Source: Pseudonocardia hydrocarbonoxydans (GTDB lineage: Bacteria > Actinomycetota > Actinomycetes > Mycobacteriales > Pseudonocardiaceae). From it: a stretch of 44,039 nucleotides of DNA. The DNA lies in the NCBI RefSeq assembly GCF_006539565.1, contig NZ_BJNG01000013.1, positions 1-44,039 of the forward strand, read 5' to 3'. Numbering within the stretch: position 1 is the stretch's first letter; each line of letters starts with the position of its first letter. The position numbers were made by a program, and so were the translations under genes. This document shows positions 22,985-31,253 of this stretch, piece by piece. The notes beneath the pieces are model-generated. The model was not told the origin of the DNA and did not search any database. It worked only from the letters and a program-made list of their open reading frames with translations.

Positions 22985-23968
22985 GTGACGACGACCACCC
23001 CCGCCGACGTTGCCCCCGAGGAGCTCGAGCGCTACCGCCGCGAGCTCACCGGCTACTGCTACCGGATGCTCGGCTCCGCCTTCGAGGCCGACGACGCGGT
23101 GCAGGAGACGATGGTCCGCGCCTGGCGCAAGGCCGACGGCTTCGAGGGCCGCTCGGCCGTGCGGTCCTGGCTCTACCGGATCGCCACCAACGTCTGCCTC
23201 GACATGCTGCGCAGCCAGAAGCGCCGGGCCCGCCCGGTCGACCTGGGGCCGGCGTCGCGGGTCGAGTCGTTCACCGACACGAAGCGGGCCGACCACGAGT
23301 GGGTCGGCCCGATGCCCGACGACCGGGTGCTGCCCACCACCGCCGATCCGGCCGAGCTCACGGCGGCGAAGGAGAGCGTGCGGCTCGCCTTCGTCGCCGC
23401 GCTCCAGCACCTCCCGGCCCGGCAGCGGGCCGTGCTGATCCTGCGGGAGGTGCTGGCCTGGCAGGCGAGCGAGGTGGCCGAGCTGCTGGAGACGTCGGTG
23501 GCCTCGGTCAACAGTGCGCTGCAGCGGGCGCGCGCCACCCTCGCCGCGCGCGACGTCGAGCGCACCGCACCCGTCACGGCCGACCAGCAGGTGCTCCTGG
23601 GTCGCTACCTCACCGCGTTCGAGAGCTACGACGTCGCCGGGCTGGTCGCGCTGCTGCACGAGGACGCGGTGCTTTCGATGCCGCCCTACGAGCTGTGGAT
23701 CCAGGGGCGCGACGAGCTGGCCCGCTGGTTCGTCGGGCCGGGGGCGGGCTGCGAGGGGTCACGGCTGCTGCCGGTGCGGGCCAACGGCCTGTCCGGGTTC
23801 GGCTCCTACCGCCCCGACGGCCGCGGCGGGCACGACCCGTGGGGCATCCAGCTGCTGGAGTTCCGCGGCGACCTCATCGCGGCCCAGCACAGCTTCATCG
23901 ACCCCCGGCTGTTCCCGGAGTTCGGGCTGCCGACCCACCTCGACCCCGGGCAGCCCTGGCCCGCCTGA
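22985..23968 (+). CDS. ECF sigma factor with C-terminal SnoaL-like domain (SigJ/SigG type)
   Basis: 327 residues. Sigma region 2 (LTGYCYRMLGSAFEADDAVQ; SAVRSWLYRIATNVCLDML) is followed by region 4 (LPARQRAVLILREVLAWQAS). A SnoaL/NTF2-like tail (about 200-325, YLTAFESYDVAGLVALLHED) is typical of ECF41/SigG-like groups, in which the tail acts in place of an anti-sigma factor. No anti-sigma gene is adjacent. GTG 22985 follows TAGGGT (22972-22977) by 7 nt. Confidence 0.9.
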   Translation: MTTTTPADVAPEELERYRRELTGYCYRMLGSAFEADDAVQETMVRAWRKADGFEGRSAVRSWLYRIATNVCLDMLRSQKRRARPVDLGPASRVESFTDTKRADHEWVGPMPDDRVLPTTADPAELTAAKESVRLAFVAALQHLPARQRAVLILREVLAWQASEVAELLETSVASVNSALQRARATLAARDVERTAPVTADQQVLLGRYLTAFESYDVAGLVALLHEDAVLSMPPYELWIQGRDELARWFVGPGAGCEGSRLLPVRANGLSGFGSYRPDGRGGHDPWGIQLLEFRGDLIAAQHSFIDPRLFPEFGLPTHLDPGQPWPA

Positions 23969-24149
23969 TCCGGCGCCGCCCCGCCGTCCCCGGCACAGGG
24001 CCGAACCGGTGACACCGTGCGGCCCCCGGGTGAACCCGGACGGCCGCGGTTGCGACGTTCGGTTGCTCGTGTCCCGGTGCCCGAACCGGTCGGCCCGCAG
24101 TGCACGGACGTCGACGACCGGGTGCGGGTGCACCCACGAGGGAGTCGGC

Positions 24150-24347
24150 ATGGCGATGGATCTGTTCACCGAGTGCGCGGAGCAGCTCGCCGGCTCCCCC
24201 GCCCTCGTCGCGCAACTGCTCGCCGAGCACTCCCCGGCTGCCGACGGGTGGTGTCGCGGCCACTCCGCGCACCGCGAGCGGTTCCCCTGCTCCATCCGCC
24301 ATCTCGCCGAGCTGGCGACCGGCGGGGTCCCCCCGGTCCCGGCGTAG
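24150..24347 (+). CDS. Small protein with a C-x3-H-type zinc-binding-like motif
   Basis: 65 residues. The notable part is GWCRGHSAHRERFPCSIRHL, in which Cys, His, His, Cys are spaced as in a small zinc knuckle. The rest is a helical N-terminus (LFTECAEQLAGSPALVAQLL). GAGGGAG lies a few bases before ATG 24150. I recognise no named family, but the motif looks functional rather than random. No obvious operon partner. Confidence 0.6.
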   Translation: MAMDLFTECAEQLAGSPALVAQLLAEHSPAADGWCRGHSAHRERFPCSIRHLAELATGGVPPVPA

Positions 24348-24636
24348 CCGCGCTCCGGACCGGCACGCACGGCCGGACGGACGGTCGGTGCCGTTCACCG
24401 GTCGTCGGGGCACCCCGGCGCCCGGTCACTGCGTGTCGTCGTGGCGGGCCGTCCGGAGGTAACGGTGCGATCACCGTCGCCGAGTCACGGTCGGGAAGTC
24501 GGGCAGCGGTTCCCGCGCCCGTTCCCGGCCGGTGGCGGCCCCCTCTCGTCACCGGCCCGGGTCCGCGCCGTCCGTGCCCGGGCGGCGCGGACCCGCCCCG
24601 TCCGGCATGCCGGCGCGGCGCGAACCGATCACGGAG
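24348..24636. other. Gap without a supported gene
   Basis: About 290 bp between the small CHHC protein and the Nei gene. Six frames give only Arg/Pro/Ala-rich shadows. A minor hairpin (CGGGG/CCCCG near 24405) is the only structure seen. Confidence 0.5.
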
Positions 24637-24659
24637 CGTGACCGTTCGGACGGGTCACG
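24637..24659 (-). terminator. Inverted repeat overlapping the Nei stop codon
   Basis: CGTGACC (24637-24643) and GGTCACG (24653-24659) are perfect arms with a 9-nt loop, overlapping the minus-strand stop. A likely transcription end for the nei/rpiB pair. Confidence 0.45.
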
Positions 24660-25476
24660 CCGCGCCGGTGGACGGCTGACAGGTGGGGCACCAGAACAGG
24701 TTGCGCGCCAGGTGCTTCTCGTGGGCGATCGGCGTGCCACAGATGAGGCACGGCCGCCCGGTGCGGCGGTAGGCGTACACCCGCCGCGCGCACAGGGCGC
24801 CGCGGTCGGGCACGTCCTGCATGCGCGGGTCGTCCTCGGGCCGCAGCGTCTCGATCTTCCCGCGCCGCACGCCGTCGCGCAGCATGTCGACGAGATCGGC
24901 CCACAGGGCGTCCCAGGTGGGGCGGTCCAGCGCCCGGCCGGGCAGCAACGGGTCGAGGCCGAGCCGGAACAGCGCCTCGGCCCGGTAGACGTTGCCGACG
25001 CCCGCGATCACCGTCTGGTCCATGAGCAGCGTGGCCAGGGGCGCGCGGGAGCGGGAGATGCGGGCCCAGGCCCGGTCCGGGTCGGCGTCGGCGCGCAGCG
25101 GGTCGGCCCCCAGCCGGGCGTGCACCGCGTCGGCCTCGTGGTCGGCGATCAGCTCGCAGGTGGTGGGGCCGCGCAGGTCGCCGTAGTGCGTCGGCCCGAC
25201 GACGCGCATGCGCACCTGCCCGCGGGGGGCGTCGGCGGGCACCTTGACGCTGCTGAACTTCCCGTACAGGCCGAGGTGGACGTGCACGACCAGGTCCGGG
25301 CCGTAGTGGTGGAACAGGTGCTTGCCGTGGGCCTCGGCGCGTTCGAGAACCCGGCCGTCGACGATCTCCGCCCCGGTGGCGAACCGGCCCTGCGGGCTGC
25401 TGACCGCGACCTCGTGGCCGACCCAGCGCCGGTGGTGCGTCCGGGCCAGCCGGTGGAGCGTGTGGCCCTCGGGCAT
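24655..25476 (-). CDS. nei: Endonuclease VIII / Fpg-Nei family DNA glycosylase
   Basis: 273 residues. The N-terminus MPEGHTLHRLARTHHRRW gives the catalytic Pro2/Glu3; a mature protein starting with PEGHT is typical of actinobacterial Nei2-like enzymes. H2TH region: LATLLMDQTVIAGVGNVYRA. C-terminal zinc finger: CLICGTPIAHEK...FWCPTC. It removes oxidised bases from DNA and nicks at the abasic site. The start overlaps the rpiB stop by one base (TAATG), so the genes are coupled. Confidence 0.92.
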   Translation of the reverse strand: MPEGHTLHRLARTHHRRWVGHEVAVSSPQGRFATGAEIVDGRVLERAEAHGKHLFHHYGPDLVVHVHLGLYGKFSSVKVPADAPRGQVRMRVVGPTHYGDLRGPTTCELIADHEADAVHARLGADPLRADADPDRAWARISRSRAPLATLLMDQTVIAGVGNVYRAEALFRLGLDPLLPGRALDRPTWDALWADLVDMLRDGVRRGKIETLRPEDDPRMQDVPDRGALCARRVYAYRRTGRPCLICGTPIAHEKHLARNLFWCPTCQPSTGAA

Positions 25477-25946
25477 TACTCGGGCACGCCGGGGGACTCG
25501 CCGGTGCTCTCGTAGGCGGTGAGCATCTCGATGCGCCGACGGTGGCGGGGGTCGTCGGAGAACCCGGTGGTCAGGAACGTCTCGACGATGGAGAGCGACT
25601 CCTCCAGGATGTGCATCCGCGCCCCGATCGCCACCACCTGGGCGTCGTTGTGCTCGCGGGCCAGGCGCGCGGTCTCGTCGTTGTAGGCGAGCGCGGCGCG
25701 GCAGCCGGGCACCTTGTTGGCCGCGATCTGCTCCCCGTTGCCCGACCCGCCGATGACGACGCCCAGGCTCTCGGCGTCGGCGACGGTCTGCAGGGCCGTC
25801 TCGATGCAGAACGGCGGGTAGTCGTCGTCGGGGTCGTAGGTGAACGGGCCGATGTCGATCGGCTCGAGGCCCAGCGTGCTCAGGTGCTCGATGAGCTTGC
25901 CCTTGAGCTCGAAGCCGGCGTGGTCGGAGCCGAGGTAGACGCGCAC
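25476..25946 (-). CDS. rpiB: Ribose-5-phosphate isomerase B
   Basis: 156 residues, RpiB/LacAB fold. VYLGSDHAGFELKGKL carries the Asp/His, VVIGGSGNGEQIAANKVPGC is the phosphate-binding part (Ser in place of the Cys of some enzymes), and the C-terminal helix follows MHILEESLSIVETFL. It interconverts ribose 5-phosphate and ribulose 5-phosphate in the pentose phosphate pathway. GTG 25946 was chosen because ATG 25964 would overlap the divergent DUF429 start; it follows GATCAT by 3 nt in the leaderless pattern. Confidence 0.92.
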   Translation of the reverse strand: MRVYLGSDHAGFELKGKLIEHLSTLGLEPIDIGPFTYDPDDDYPPFCIETALQTVADAESLGVVIGGSGNGEQIAANKVPGCRAALAYNDETARLAREHNDAQVVAIGARMHILEESLSIVETFLTTGFSDDPRHRRRIEMLTAYESTGESPGVPE

Positions 25947-25948
25947 GG

Positions 25949-25960
25949 GATGATCCTGCC
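25949..25960. promoter_or_regulatory. Shared bidirectional -10 region
   Basis: The two divergent starts (GTG 25946 minus, ATG 25963 plus) are separated by 16 bp containing GGATGATCC, nearly its own reverse complement. GATCCT serves the plus strand and GATCAT the minus strand as -10-like boxes. Both genes would be leaderless. Confidence 0.5.
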
Positions 25961-25962
25961 CC

Positions 25963-26631
25963 ATGAGCGCGGTGGCCGGGGTCGACGGGGTTCCCGGGGG
26001 GTGGGTGGTCGCCCGGGTGACGGGCGGGCGCGTGGAGTGGTCGGTGGTGCCCGACGCCGCGGCCGTGCTCGCGGTGACCGCCGGGTGCACCGCGGTCGGC
26101 GTCGACATCCCGCTCGGGCTCCCCGCCGGTGGCGGGCGCCGGGCCTGCGACGACGCGACGGCCCGGGCGCTGGGCCGGGCCCGCTCCTCGGTGTTCCCCG
26201 CCCCGCCACGGGAGGTGCTGGCCGCGCCCACCCACGCCGCCGCGTGCGCCGTGGCGCGGCGGCTCACCGGCCGCGCGATCAGCCTGCAGAGCTTCCACAT
26301 CGGACCGAAGATCCTCGACTGGGACGCCGTGGCCGACCGGCCGCCGCACGTCGTCGAGGTGCACCCGGAGCTTGCGCTGCGCCGGATCGCGCCCGACGTC
26401 GCGTTCGCGTCGAAGAAGACGGCCCGCGGCGGCGGCCAGCGGATCGCGGCGCTGCACCGCTGGCTCGACACCCCCGCCGCGCTGGCCGACCTGCCCGCGG
26501 GCGCCCGTCTCGACGACGTGCTCGACGCCCTCGCCGCGGCCTGGTCGGCCCGCCGCTTCGCCGACGGCACCCACGAGGTGCTGGGCCCGGGCACCGACGA
26601 CCGGGGCCGCCCGATGCGCGTGGTCGTGTAG
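25963..26631 (+). CDS. DUF429-domain protein
   Basis: 222 residues matching DUF429, an RNase H-like fold. VAGVDGVPGGWVVARV gives the first Asp strand, VGVDIPLGLPAGG the second, and PHVVEVHPELALRRIA a conserved E-x-H-P-E motif. The family has no firm function; nuclease-like activity is only suggested by the fold. It is divergent to rpiB and tail-to-tail with the DUF937 gene with no gap. Confidence 0.85.
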   Translation: MSAVAGVDGVPGGWVVARVTGGRVEWSVVPDAAAVLAVTAGCTAVGVDIPLGLPAGGGRRACDDATARALGRARSSVFPAPPREVLAAPTHAAACAVARRLTGRAISLQSFHIGPKILDWDAVADRPPHVVEVHPELALRRIAPDVAFASKKTARGGGQRIAALHRWLDTPAALADLPAGARLDDVLDALAAAWSARRFADGTHEVLGPGTDDRGRPMRVVV

Positions 26632-27204
26632 CTACCGGCGGCCACCGCCCAGCAGGCCGCCGAGCAGGTCGCCGATGTTCGGGGCGCCGCCCTGGCCGCC
26701 GCCACCGGCCAGCACGCCGCCGAGGATGCCGCCCAGGACGTCGCCGATGCCACCGCCCGCGGGGGCCTGCGGAGTGGGGGCGGGCGCCGCCGCGGCGCCC
26801 CCGGTCAGCTTCGAGGCCAGCCACGACATGACGATCGGGGCGAGGATGGGGAGCAGCTGGGCGATGAGGTCCTGGCCCACCTTGCCACCGGGCGCGCCCG
26901 CGCCGAGCTGCTGGACGACCTGACCGCGCTGGGCGCCGAAGACGTGTCCGACGATCTTGTCGCCGTCGGCGGTGTCGACCTGCGCCAGGTCGACCCCGCC
27001 CGCCACCAGCCCGGCGTCGTGGCGGGCGACCGCGTTCGCGAACGACGACGCGCCGCCGGGGTCGTCGGTGTTGGCCTGGATACCGCCCAGCAGCGCCGGC
27101 AGCGCCTGCCGGGTGGCCTGCTCCGCGGTCTTCTCGTCCACCCCGAGCCGGCCGGCCAGCTGGCTCATCGGGATCTGCGACAGGATCTCGTCCACCGGAC
27201 TCAT
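26632..27204 (-). CDS. DUF937-domain protein
   Basis: 190 residues. The DUF937 part (about 1-140) has VDEILSQIPMSQLAGRLGVD and QATRQALPALLGGIQAN. The C-terminal 50 residues are almost all Gly, Pro, Ala and Leu (GGGIGDVLGGILGGVLAGG). The family is soluble and cytoplasmic with no agreed function. ATG 27204; the stop abuts the DUF429 stop. Confidence 0.85.
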   Translation of the reverse strand: MSPVDEILSQIPMSQLAGRLGVDEKTAEQATRQALPALLGGIQANTDDPGGASSFANAVARHDAGLVAGGVDLAQVDTADGDKIVGHVFGAQRGQVVQQLGAGAPGGKVGQDLIAQLLPILAPIVMSWLASKLTGGAAAAPAPTPQAPAGGGIGDVLGGILGGVLAGGGGQGGAPNIGDLLGGLLGGGRR

Positions 27205-27265
27205 GACATGCGCCCTTCGCGCGGGGCCACCCCCGTGGGCGGCGACGCGGGGAGCCTAGCGGTGA

Positions 27266-28480
27266 TCACCCGGGCTTCTCGACGGCCTCGCCCGGCTCGT
27301 CGTCGGGGGCGTCCACCGCGTCCTCGGGGGGCGTCGGGCCGTCGGTGTAGGTGGCCGGGCCGGGGTCCTCGGACGAGGCGTCCGGCGTGCCCGCCACACC
27401 GGTGCGCTCGTCGACCCGTTCGCCCAGATACCGCAGGACCACCGCCGCGGCGGCCACCGCGGGCACCGCGAGGAACGCGCCCGCGATCCCGTAGAGCGTG
27501 CTGCCACCGGTGACGGCGAGCAGCACGACCGCGGAGTGCAGGCCCAGGCTGCGCGACTGCAGCATCGGCTGCAGCACGTTGCCCTCGATCTGCTGCACCG
27601 CCACGATGATCACCAGGACGATCAGCGCGGTCGTGAACCCGTTGCTGACCAGCGCCACCAGCACCCCGAGCGCCCCCGCCACGATCGCGCCGACGATCGG
27701 CACGAACCCGGCGAGGAACGTCAGCACGGCCAGGGGCAGGGCCAGCGGCACCCCGAGGATGAACAGGCCGGCCCCGATCAGCACCGAGTCGACCAGGCTG
27801 ACGATCGCCTGCGTGCGGATGAAGTCGCCGAGGGTCTTCCAGATCCGGCGCAGCACCTCGGCGACGTGCCCGCCCGCCCCGTCGCCGGCGACCGTGCGGA
27901 TCCAGGGCAGGAACCGCGGGCCGTCCTTGACGAACAGGAACGCCAGCACCAGCGTCAGGATCGCCGTGACCACGCCCGAGGCGACGCCGCCGACGCCGGT
28001 GACCACGCTCGTCGCGATCGTCGACACGCTCTGCTGCAGCTGGGCGGTGGCCTGCTGGATGTACTCGTCGAGCTGGCTCTGGCCCAGGTCGAGCGGGGGG
28101 CCGGCGAGCCAGTCGCGGATGGCCTGGATGCCCGTCGTCGCGCTGGCCGCGATCTGGGAGACGCTGCCCGCGACCGACGTGCCGATCAGCGTGATCAGCA
28201 GGCCCAGCAGCACGATCCCGACCAGCAGGACGGTGGCGGCGGCGAGCGCGGGCGGGAAGCGGTGCCGGCGCAGCCACGCCGTGGGCGGCCACAGCACCGT
28301 CGCCAGGATGACCGCCAGCAGCGTGGGCAGCACCACCGACCACAGCGCCCCCACCAGCAGCCAGACCAGCACGGCCCCGCCCGCCACCAGGATCAGCCGC
28401 AGGCTCCAGCGGGCCGTCCAGGTCACGCCGTCGCCGATGGCGCTGCCTCGGCCCCGGGAGGGGCGCTCGCTCGTCGTCAC
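27266..28480 (-). CDS. AI-2E-family transporter (PerM-like)
   Basis: 404 residues, integral membrane. Two helices near 28-65 (LILVAGGAVLVWLLVGALWS), then a loop with amphipathic helix, then the conserved half (FLFVKDGPRFLPWI; LGDFIRTQAIVSLVDSVLIG; FVPIVGAIVAGALGVLVAL; QQIEGNVLQPMLQSRSL). The hydrophilic acidic tail (about 345-404) is probably cytoplasmic. The family includes exporters and Na+/H+ antiporters, so the substrate is unknown. GTG 28480 has no strong SD. Confidence 0.9.
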   Translation of the reverse strand: MTTSERPSRGRGSAIGDGVTWTARWSLRLILVAGGAVLVWLLVGALWSVVLPTLLAVILATVLWPPTAWLRRHRFPPALAAATVLLVGIVLLGLLITLIGTSVAGSVSQIAASATTGIQAIRDWLAGPPLDLGQSQLDEYIQQATAQLQQSVSTIATSVVTGVGGVASGVVTAILTLVLAFLFVKDGPRFLPWIRTVAGDGAGGHVAEVLRRIWKTLGDFIRTQAIVSLVDSVLIGAGLFILGVPLALPLAVLTFLAGFVPIVGAIVAGALGVLVALVSNGFTTALIVLVIIVAVQQIEGNVLQPMLQSRSLGLHSAVVLLAVTGGSTLYGIAGAFLAVPAVAAAAVVLRYLGERVDERTGVAGTPDASSEDPGPATYTDGPTPPEDAVDAPDDEPGEAVEKPG

Positions 28481-28524
28481 GGCGTCAGGTTGTCAGAGAT
28501 CGCGCGATCCCGGTGGACCGGAAC

Positions 28525-28555
28525 TTGACCTGAACCGCGGTTCAGGTCCTAGAAC
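28525..28555 (+). promoter_or_regulatory. MerR-type promoter of the ABC exporter
   Basis: TTGACC (28525-28530) and TAGAAC (28550-28555) are separated by 19 bp, the overlong spacer of MerR-controlled promoters. A perfect 22-bp palindrome (28527-28548, arms GACCTGAACCG/CGGTTCAGGTC) occupies the spacer and overlaps the -35. No MerR gene is adjacent; the one at 20103 has a different dyad. Confidence 0.85.
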
Positions 28556-28607
28556 TGTCAGGGTCCGCGGCCACACTGGGCCCGACCACCACGCAGGGGA
28601 GCCCGAC

Positions 28608-30509
28608 ATGAGCATGGAGATGGTGGCCTGGCACTCGATGTACCAGGCCGCGCACGCCCACGACGAGCGGCGGCCGTTCTCCCGCGCCACGCTGCGCCGG
28701 ATCGCCGGGTTCGCCCGGCCGCACCGGCGCCGCCTGGCGCTGTTCCTGGTGCTCAGCGTCGTGGGCGCGGCGCTCGGTGTGGCCACCCCGGTGCTCGCCG
28801 GGCGGGTCGTCGACGCGATCGTCACCGGCGGCCCGGCCGGCGTCGTGGTCGGGCTGGCGGGGCTGATCGCGGTCATCGCCGTCGCCGTGGCCGGGTTCGG
28901 GGTGGCCCAGCGCTGGCTGTCGTCCACCCTGGGCGAGGGGCTGATCCTCGACCTGCGCGCCGCGGTGTTCGACCACGTGCAGCGCCAGCCGGTCGCCTTC
29001 TTCACCCGCACCCGCACCGGAGCGCTGGTGAGCAGGCTCAACAACGACGTCATCGGGGCGCAGCGGGCGTTCAGCGACACGCTGTCCGGGGTGGTGGGCA
29101 ACCTCGTCACGCTGGCGCTCACGCTCGGGGTGATGCTCACGCTGTCCTGGCAGGTCACGCTGCTCGCGCTGGTGCTGCTGCCGGTGTTCGTGCTGCCCGC
29201 CCGCCGGGTCGGGCGGCGGCTCGCGGTGCTGCAGCGCGAGGCCGCCGAGCACGACGCGCGGATGGGCACGCAGATGACCGAGCGTTTCTCCGCGCCCGGC
29301 GCCACGCTGGTCAAGCTGTTCGGCCGCCCGGCCGAGGAGACGGCGGAGTTCGTGGCGCGGGCGGCGCGGGTGCGCGACATCGGCGTCCGCACCGCGATGG
29401 TGCAGTGGGTCTTCGTCACCGCGCTCACGCTGGTCTCGGCGCTGGCACTGGCCCTGGTCTACGGCCTGGGCGGCGTCCTCGCCCTCACCGGCTCGATGGC
29501 CACCGGCGACGTCGTGGCCCTGTCGCTGCTGATCACCGGCCTCTACGCGCCGCTGACGGCCCTGGCGGGCGCCCGGCTCGACGTCATGACCGCGCTGGTC
29601 AGCTTCGAGCGGGTCTTCGAGATCCTCGACCTCACACCCCTGATCGCGGAGCCCGCCGACCCCTCCCCGCTGCCCGACGGGCCGCTGTCGGTCGAGTTCG
29701 ACGCGGTGCGCTTCGCCTACCCCTCGGCCGACAAGGTGTCGCTGGCGTCGCTGGAGGAGGTGGCCCGGCTCGACGCGCGCGGCGGCGAGGAGGTGCTGCA
29801 CGGGGTCTCCTTCCGGGCCCCGGCCGGGGCGATGATCGCGCTGGTCGGCTCGTCCGGGGCGGGGAAGTCGACGATCGCCCAACTGCTGCCCCGGCTCTAC
29901 GACACCGACTCCGGGTCGGTGCGCATCGGCGGGGTCGACGTGCGCGAGCTCTCCTTCGACGACCTGTGCGGTGCCGTCGGGCTGGTCACCCAGGACGGGC
30001 ACCTGTTCCACGAGTCGATCCGGGCCAACCTGCTGCTCGCCCGTCCCGGCGCCGACGAGGAGGAGATCTGGTCGGCGCTGCGCCGGGCCCGCCTCGCCGA
30101 CCTCGTCGCGTCGCTGCCCGACGGGCTCGACACCGTCGTCGGCGAGCGCGGGTACCGGCTCTCCGGCGGGGAGCGCCAGCGGCTCACGATCGCCCGGTTG
30201 CTGCTGGTCTCGCCGCGGGTGGTGGTGCTCGACGAGGCCACCGCCCACCTCGACTCCACCTCGGAGGCCGCCGTGCAGGAGGCGCTGGCCGCGGCGCTGG
30301 AGGGCCGCACCGCCCTCGTCATCGCCCACCGGCTGTCCACGATCCGCGCGGCCGACCTGATCCTGGTGCTGGAGGCCGGCCGGGTCGTCGAGCGCGGCAC
30401 CCACGGCGAGCTCCTCGCCGCGGGCGGGCGCTACGCCGAGCTGCACCGCACCCAGTTCGACTCCCCCGCCGTCGCCGCCCCCTCCGACGAGCCGGCCCTC
30501 GTGCAGTGA
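28608..30509 (+). CDS. ABC exporter, fused membrane and ATPase domains
   Basis: 633 residues. Six-helix exporter domain (about 40-330), then the ATPase. Walker A is GSSGAGKST, Q-loop TQDGHLFHES, signature LSGGERQRL, Walker B VVVLDEATAHLD, and H-switch AHRLS. All active residues are intact, so a homodimeric exporter is likely, perhaps for drugs or lipids. ATG 28608 has GGGGAG upstream. Its promoter is the MerR-type site at 28525, which suggests induction by a xenobiotic. Confidence 0.92.
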   Translation: MSMEMVAWHSMYQAAHAHDERRPFSRATLRRIAGFARPHRRRLALFLVLSVVGAALGVATPVLAGRVVDAIVTGGPAGVVVGLAGLIAVIAVAVAGFGVAQRWLSSTLGEGLILDLRAAVFDHVQRQPVAFFTRTRTGALVSRLNNDVIGAQRAFSDTLSGVVGNLVTLALTLGVMLTLSWQVTLLALVLLPVFVLPARRVGRRLAVLQREAAEHDARMGTQMTERFSAPGATLVKLFGRPAEETAEFVARAARVRDIGVRTAMVQWVFVTALTLVSALALALVYGLGGVLALTGSMATGDVVALSLLITGLYAPLTALAGARLDVMTALVSFERVFEILDLTPLIAEPADPSPLPDGPLSVEFDAVRFAYPSADKVSLASLEEVARLDARGGEEVLHGVSFRAPAGAMIALVGSSGAGKSTIAQLLPRLYDTDSGSVRIGGVDVRELSFDDLCGAVGLVTQDGHLFHESIRANLLLARPGADEEEIWSALRRARLADLVASLPDGLDTVVGERGYRLSGGERQRLTIARLLLVSPRVVVLDEATAHLDSTSEAAVQEALAAALEGRTALVIAHRLSTIRAADLILVLEAGRVVERGTHGELLAAGGRYAELHRTQFDSPAVAAPSDEPALVQ

Positions 30510-30534
30510 CGCGCACACCCCACGGTGGCTCGCT

Positions 30535-30598
30535 CTCGCACAGGTTCCGGGCGGTCGCACACGTCCCGGCCTGTGCGAGGGCCTGGACCGTGTGCGAC
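30535..30598. repeat. Left copy of a 64-bp palindrome-containing repeat
   Basis: Matches 31142-31205 at 58 of 64 positions in the same orientation. Begins CTCGCACAGG and ends GTGTGCGAC. It contains TCGCACACG with CCTGTGCGA as an inverted repeat, so it can form a hairpin. It begins 25 nt after the ABC exporter stop and may act as its terminator. Confidence 0.75.
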
Positions 30599-30628
30599 GG
30601 CGGGGGGCGTGACCACCGTGCGTCGGTG

Positions 30629-31141
30629 ATGCGCGCCGAGCACCGCCGGCGGGCCCATCGCGACCGGCTGGAGTGGTGGCCGGAGGGGGTCGCTCTGCTG
30701 CGCGCGGACTGCGCCGCTGTGGTCGTCGTCGCTGGTGGGTCTGGCCCCGGGGGCGCGCATCGCGCTCGCCTCCCCCAACGGCGCGACGCTGTGCGCGGCG
30801 GTGCGGCCGGGCGTCGAGCTGGTCGCCGGGTGCCTGCGCAACGCCACGGCGACGGCCGCGGCCCTGCGCGAGGTCGACGGGCCGGTGGCATCGTGGCGGC
30901 CGGGGAGCGGTGGGCGGACGGCGCGATGCGCGTGGCCGTCGAGGACGCACCGGGCGCCGGGGCGATCGCGGCGTCGCTGGACGACCGCTCCCCCGAGGCC
31001 GACGCCGCCGTCGACCTGTTCGTCGCGGCCCGGGCCCGTGGTCTGCGCGGTGTGCTGGGCGGCCTGGCCTCCGGACGCGAGCTGGTGGCCGACGGGTTCG
31101 GCGCCGACGTCGACCTGGCCGCGGAGCTCGACAGCGGGGTC
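30629..31141 (+). pseudogene. Decayed comB-like (2-phosphosulfolactate phosphatase family) gene
   Basis: Pieces of one family appear in order but different frames: RLEWWPEGVALLRADCAAVV from 30629, then ARIALASPNGATLCAAV in another frame near 30755, then VAAGERWADGAMRVAVEDA, SPEADAAVDLFVAAR and SGRELVADGFGADVDLAAEL back in the first frame. A central stretch of the usual 240-residue family is missing, and the end runs into the right repeat at 31142. The gene is dead in all frames. The ComB family assignment is from motif memory. Confidence 0.65.
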
Positions 31142-31205
31142 CTCGCACAGGTTCCGGGCTGTCGCACACGTCCCGGCGTGTGCGAGAGCCCGGGCGGTGT
31201 GCGAC
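31142..31205. repeat. Right copy of the 64-bp repeat
   Basis: Same sequence family as 30535-30598 (6 differences). Here the internal inverted repeat is perfect: TCGCACACG and CGTGTGCGA around 6 nt. It is followed by two shorter GGGCGGTGTGCGACCGC-like units up to 31235. The comB-like frame stops making sense exactly where the repeat begins. Confidence 0.75.
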
Positions 31206-31253
31206 CGCACGGGCGGTGTGCGACCGCGCGCGGTGTGACTAGCGTGCGCCGGT

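Noticed and set aside
27498..28607. In-frame extension that would make the ABC exporter about 1000 residues
   Set aside because: The extension is antisense to the AI-2E-type gene and Ser/Thr/Arg-rich; ATG 28608 has a ribosome site and a MerR-type promoter just upstream.
28542..31169. Minus-strand open frame of 875 residues
   Set aside because: Antisense to the ABC exporter and the comB-like remnant; Arg/Gly/Gln/Pro composition without domains.
30535..31235. CRISPR-like array from the TCGCACA/GTGTGCGA repeats
   Set aside because: Units are degenerate, spacing is irregular, there are only two full copies and no cas genes; REP-like repeats explain it better.
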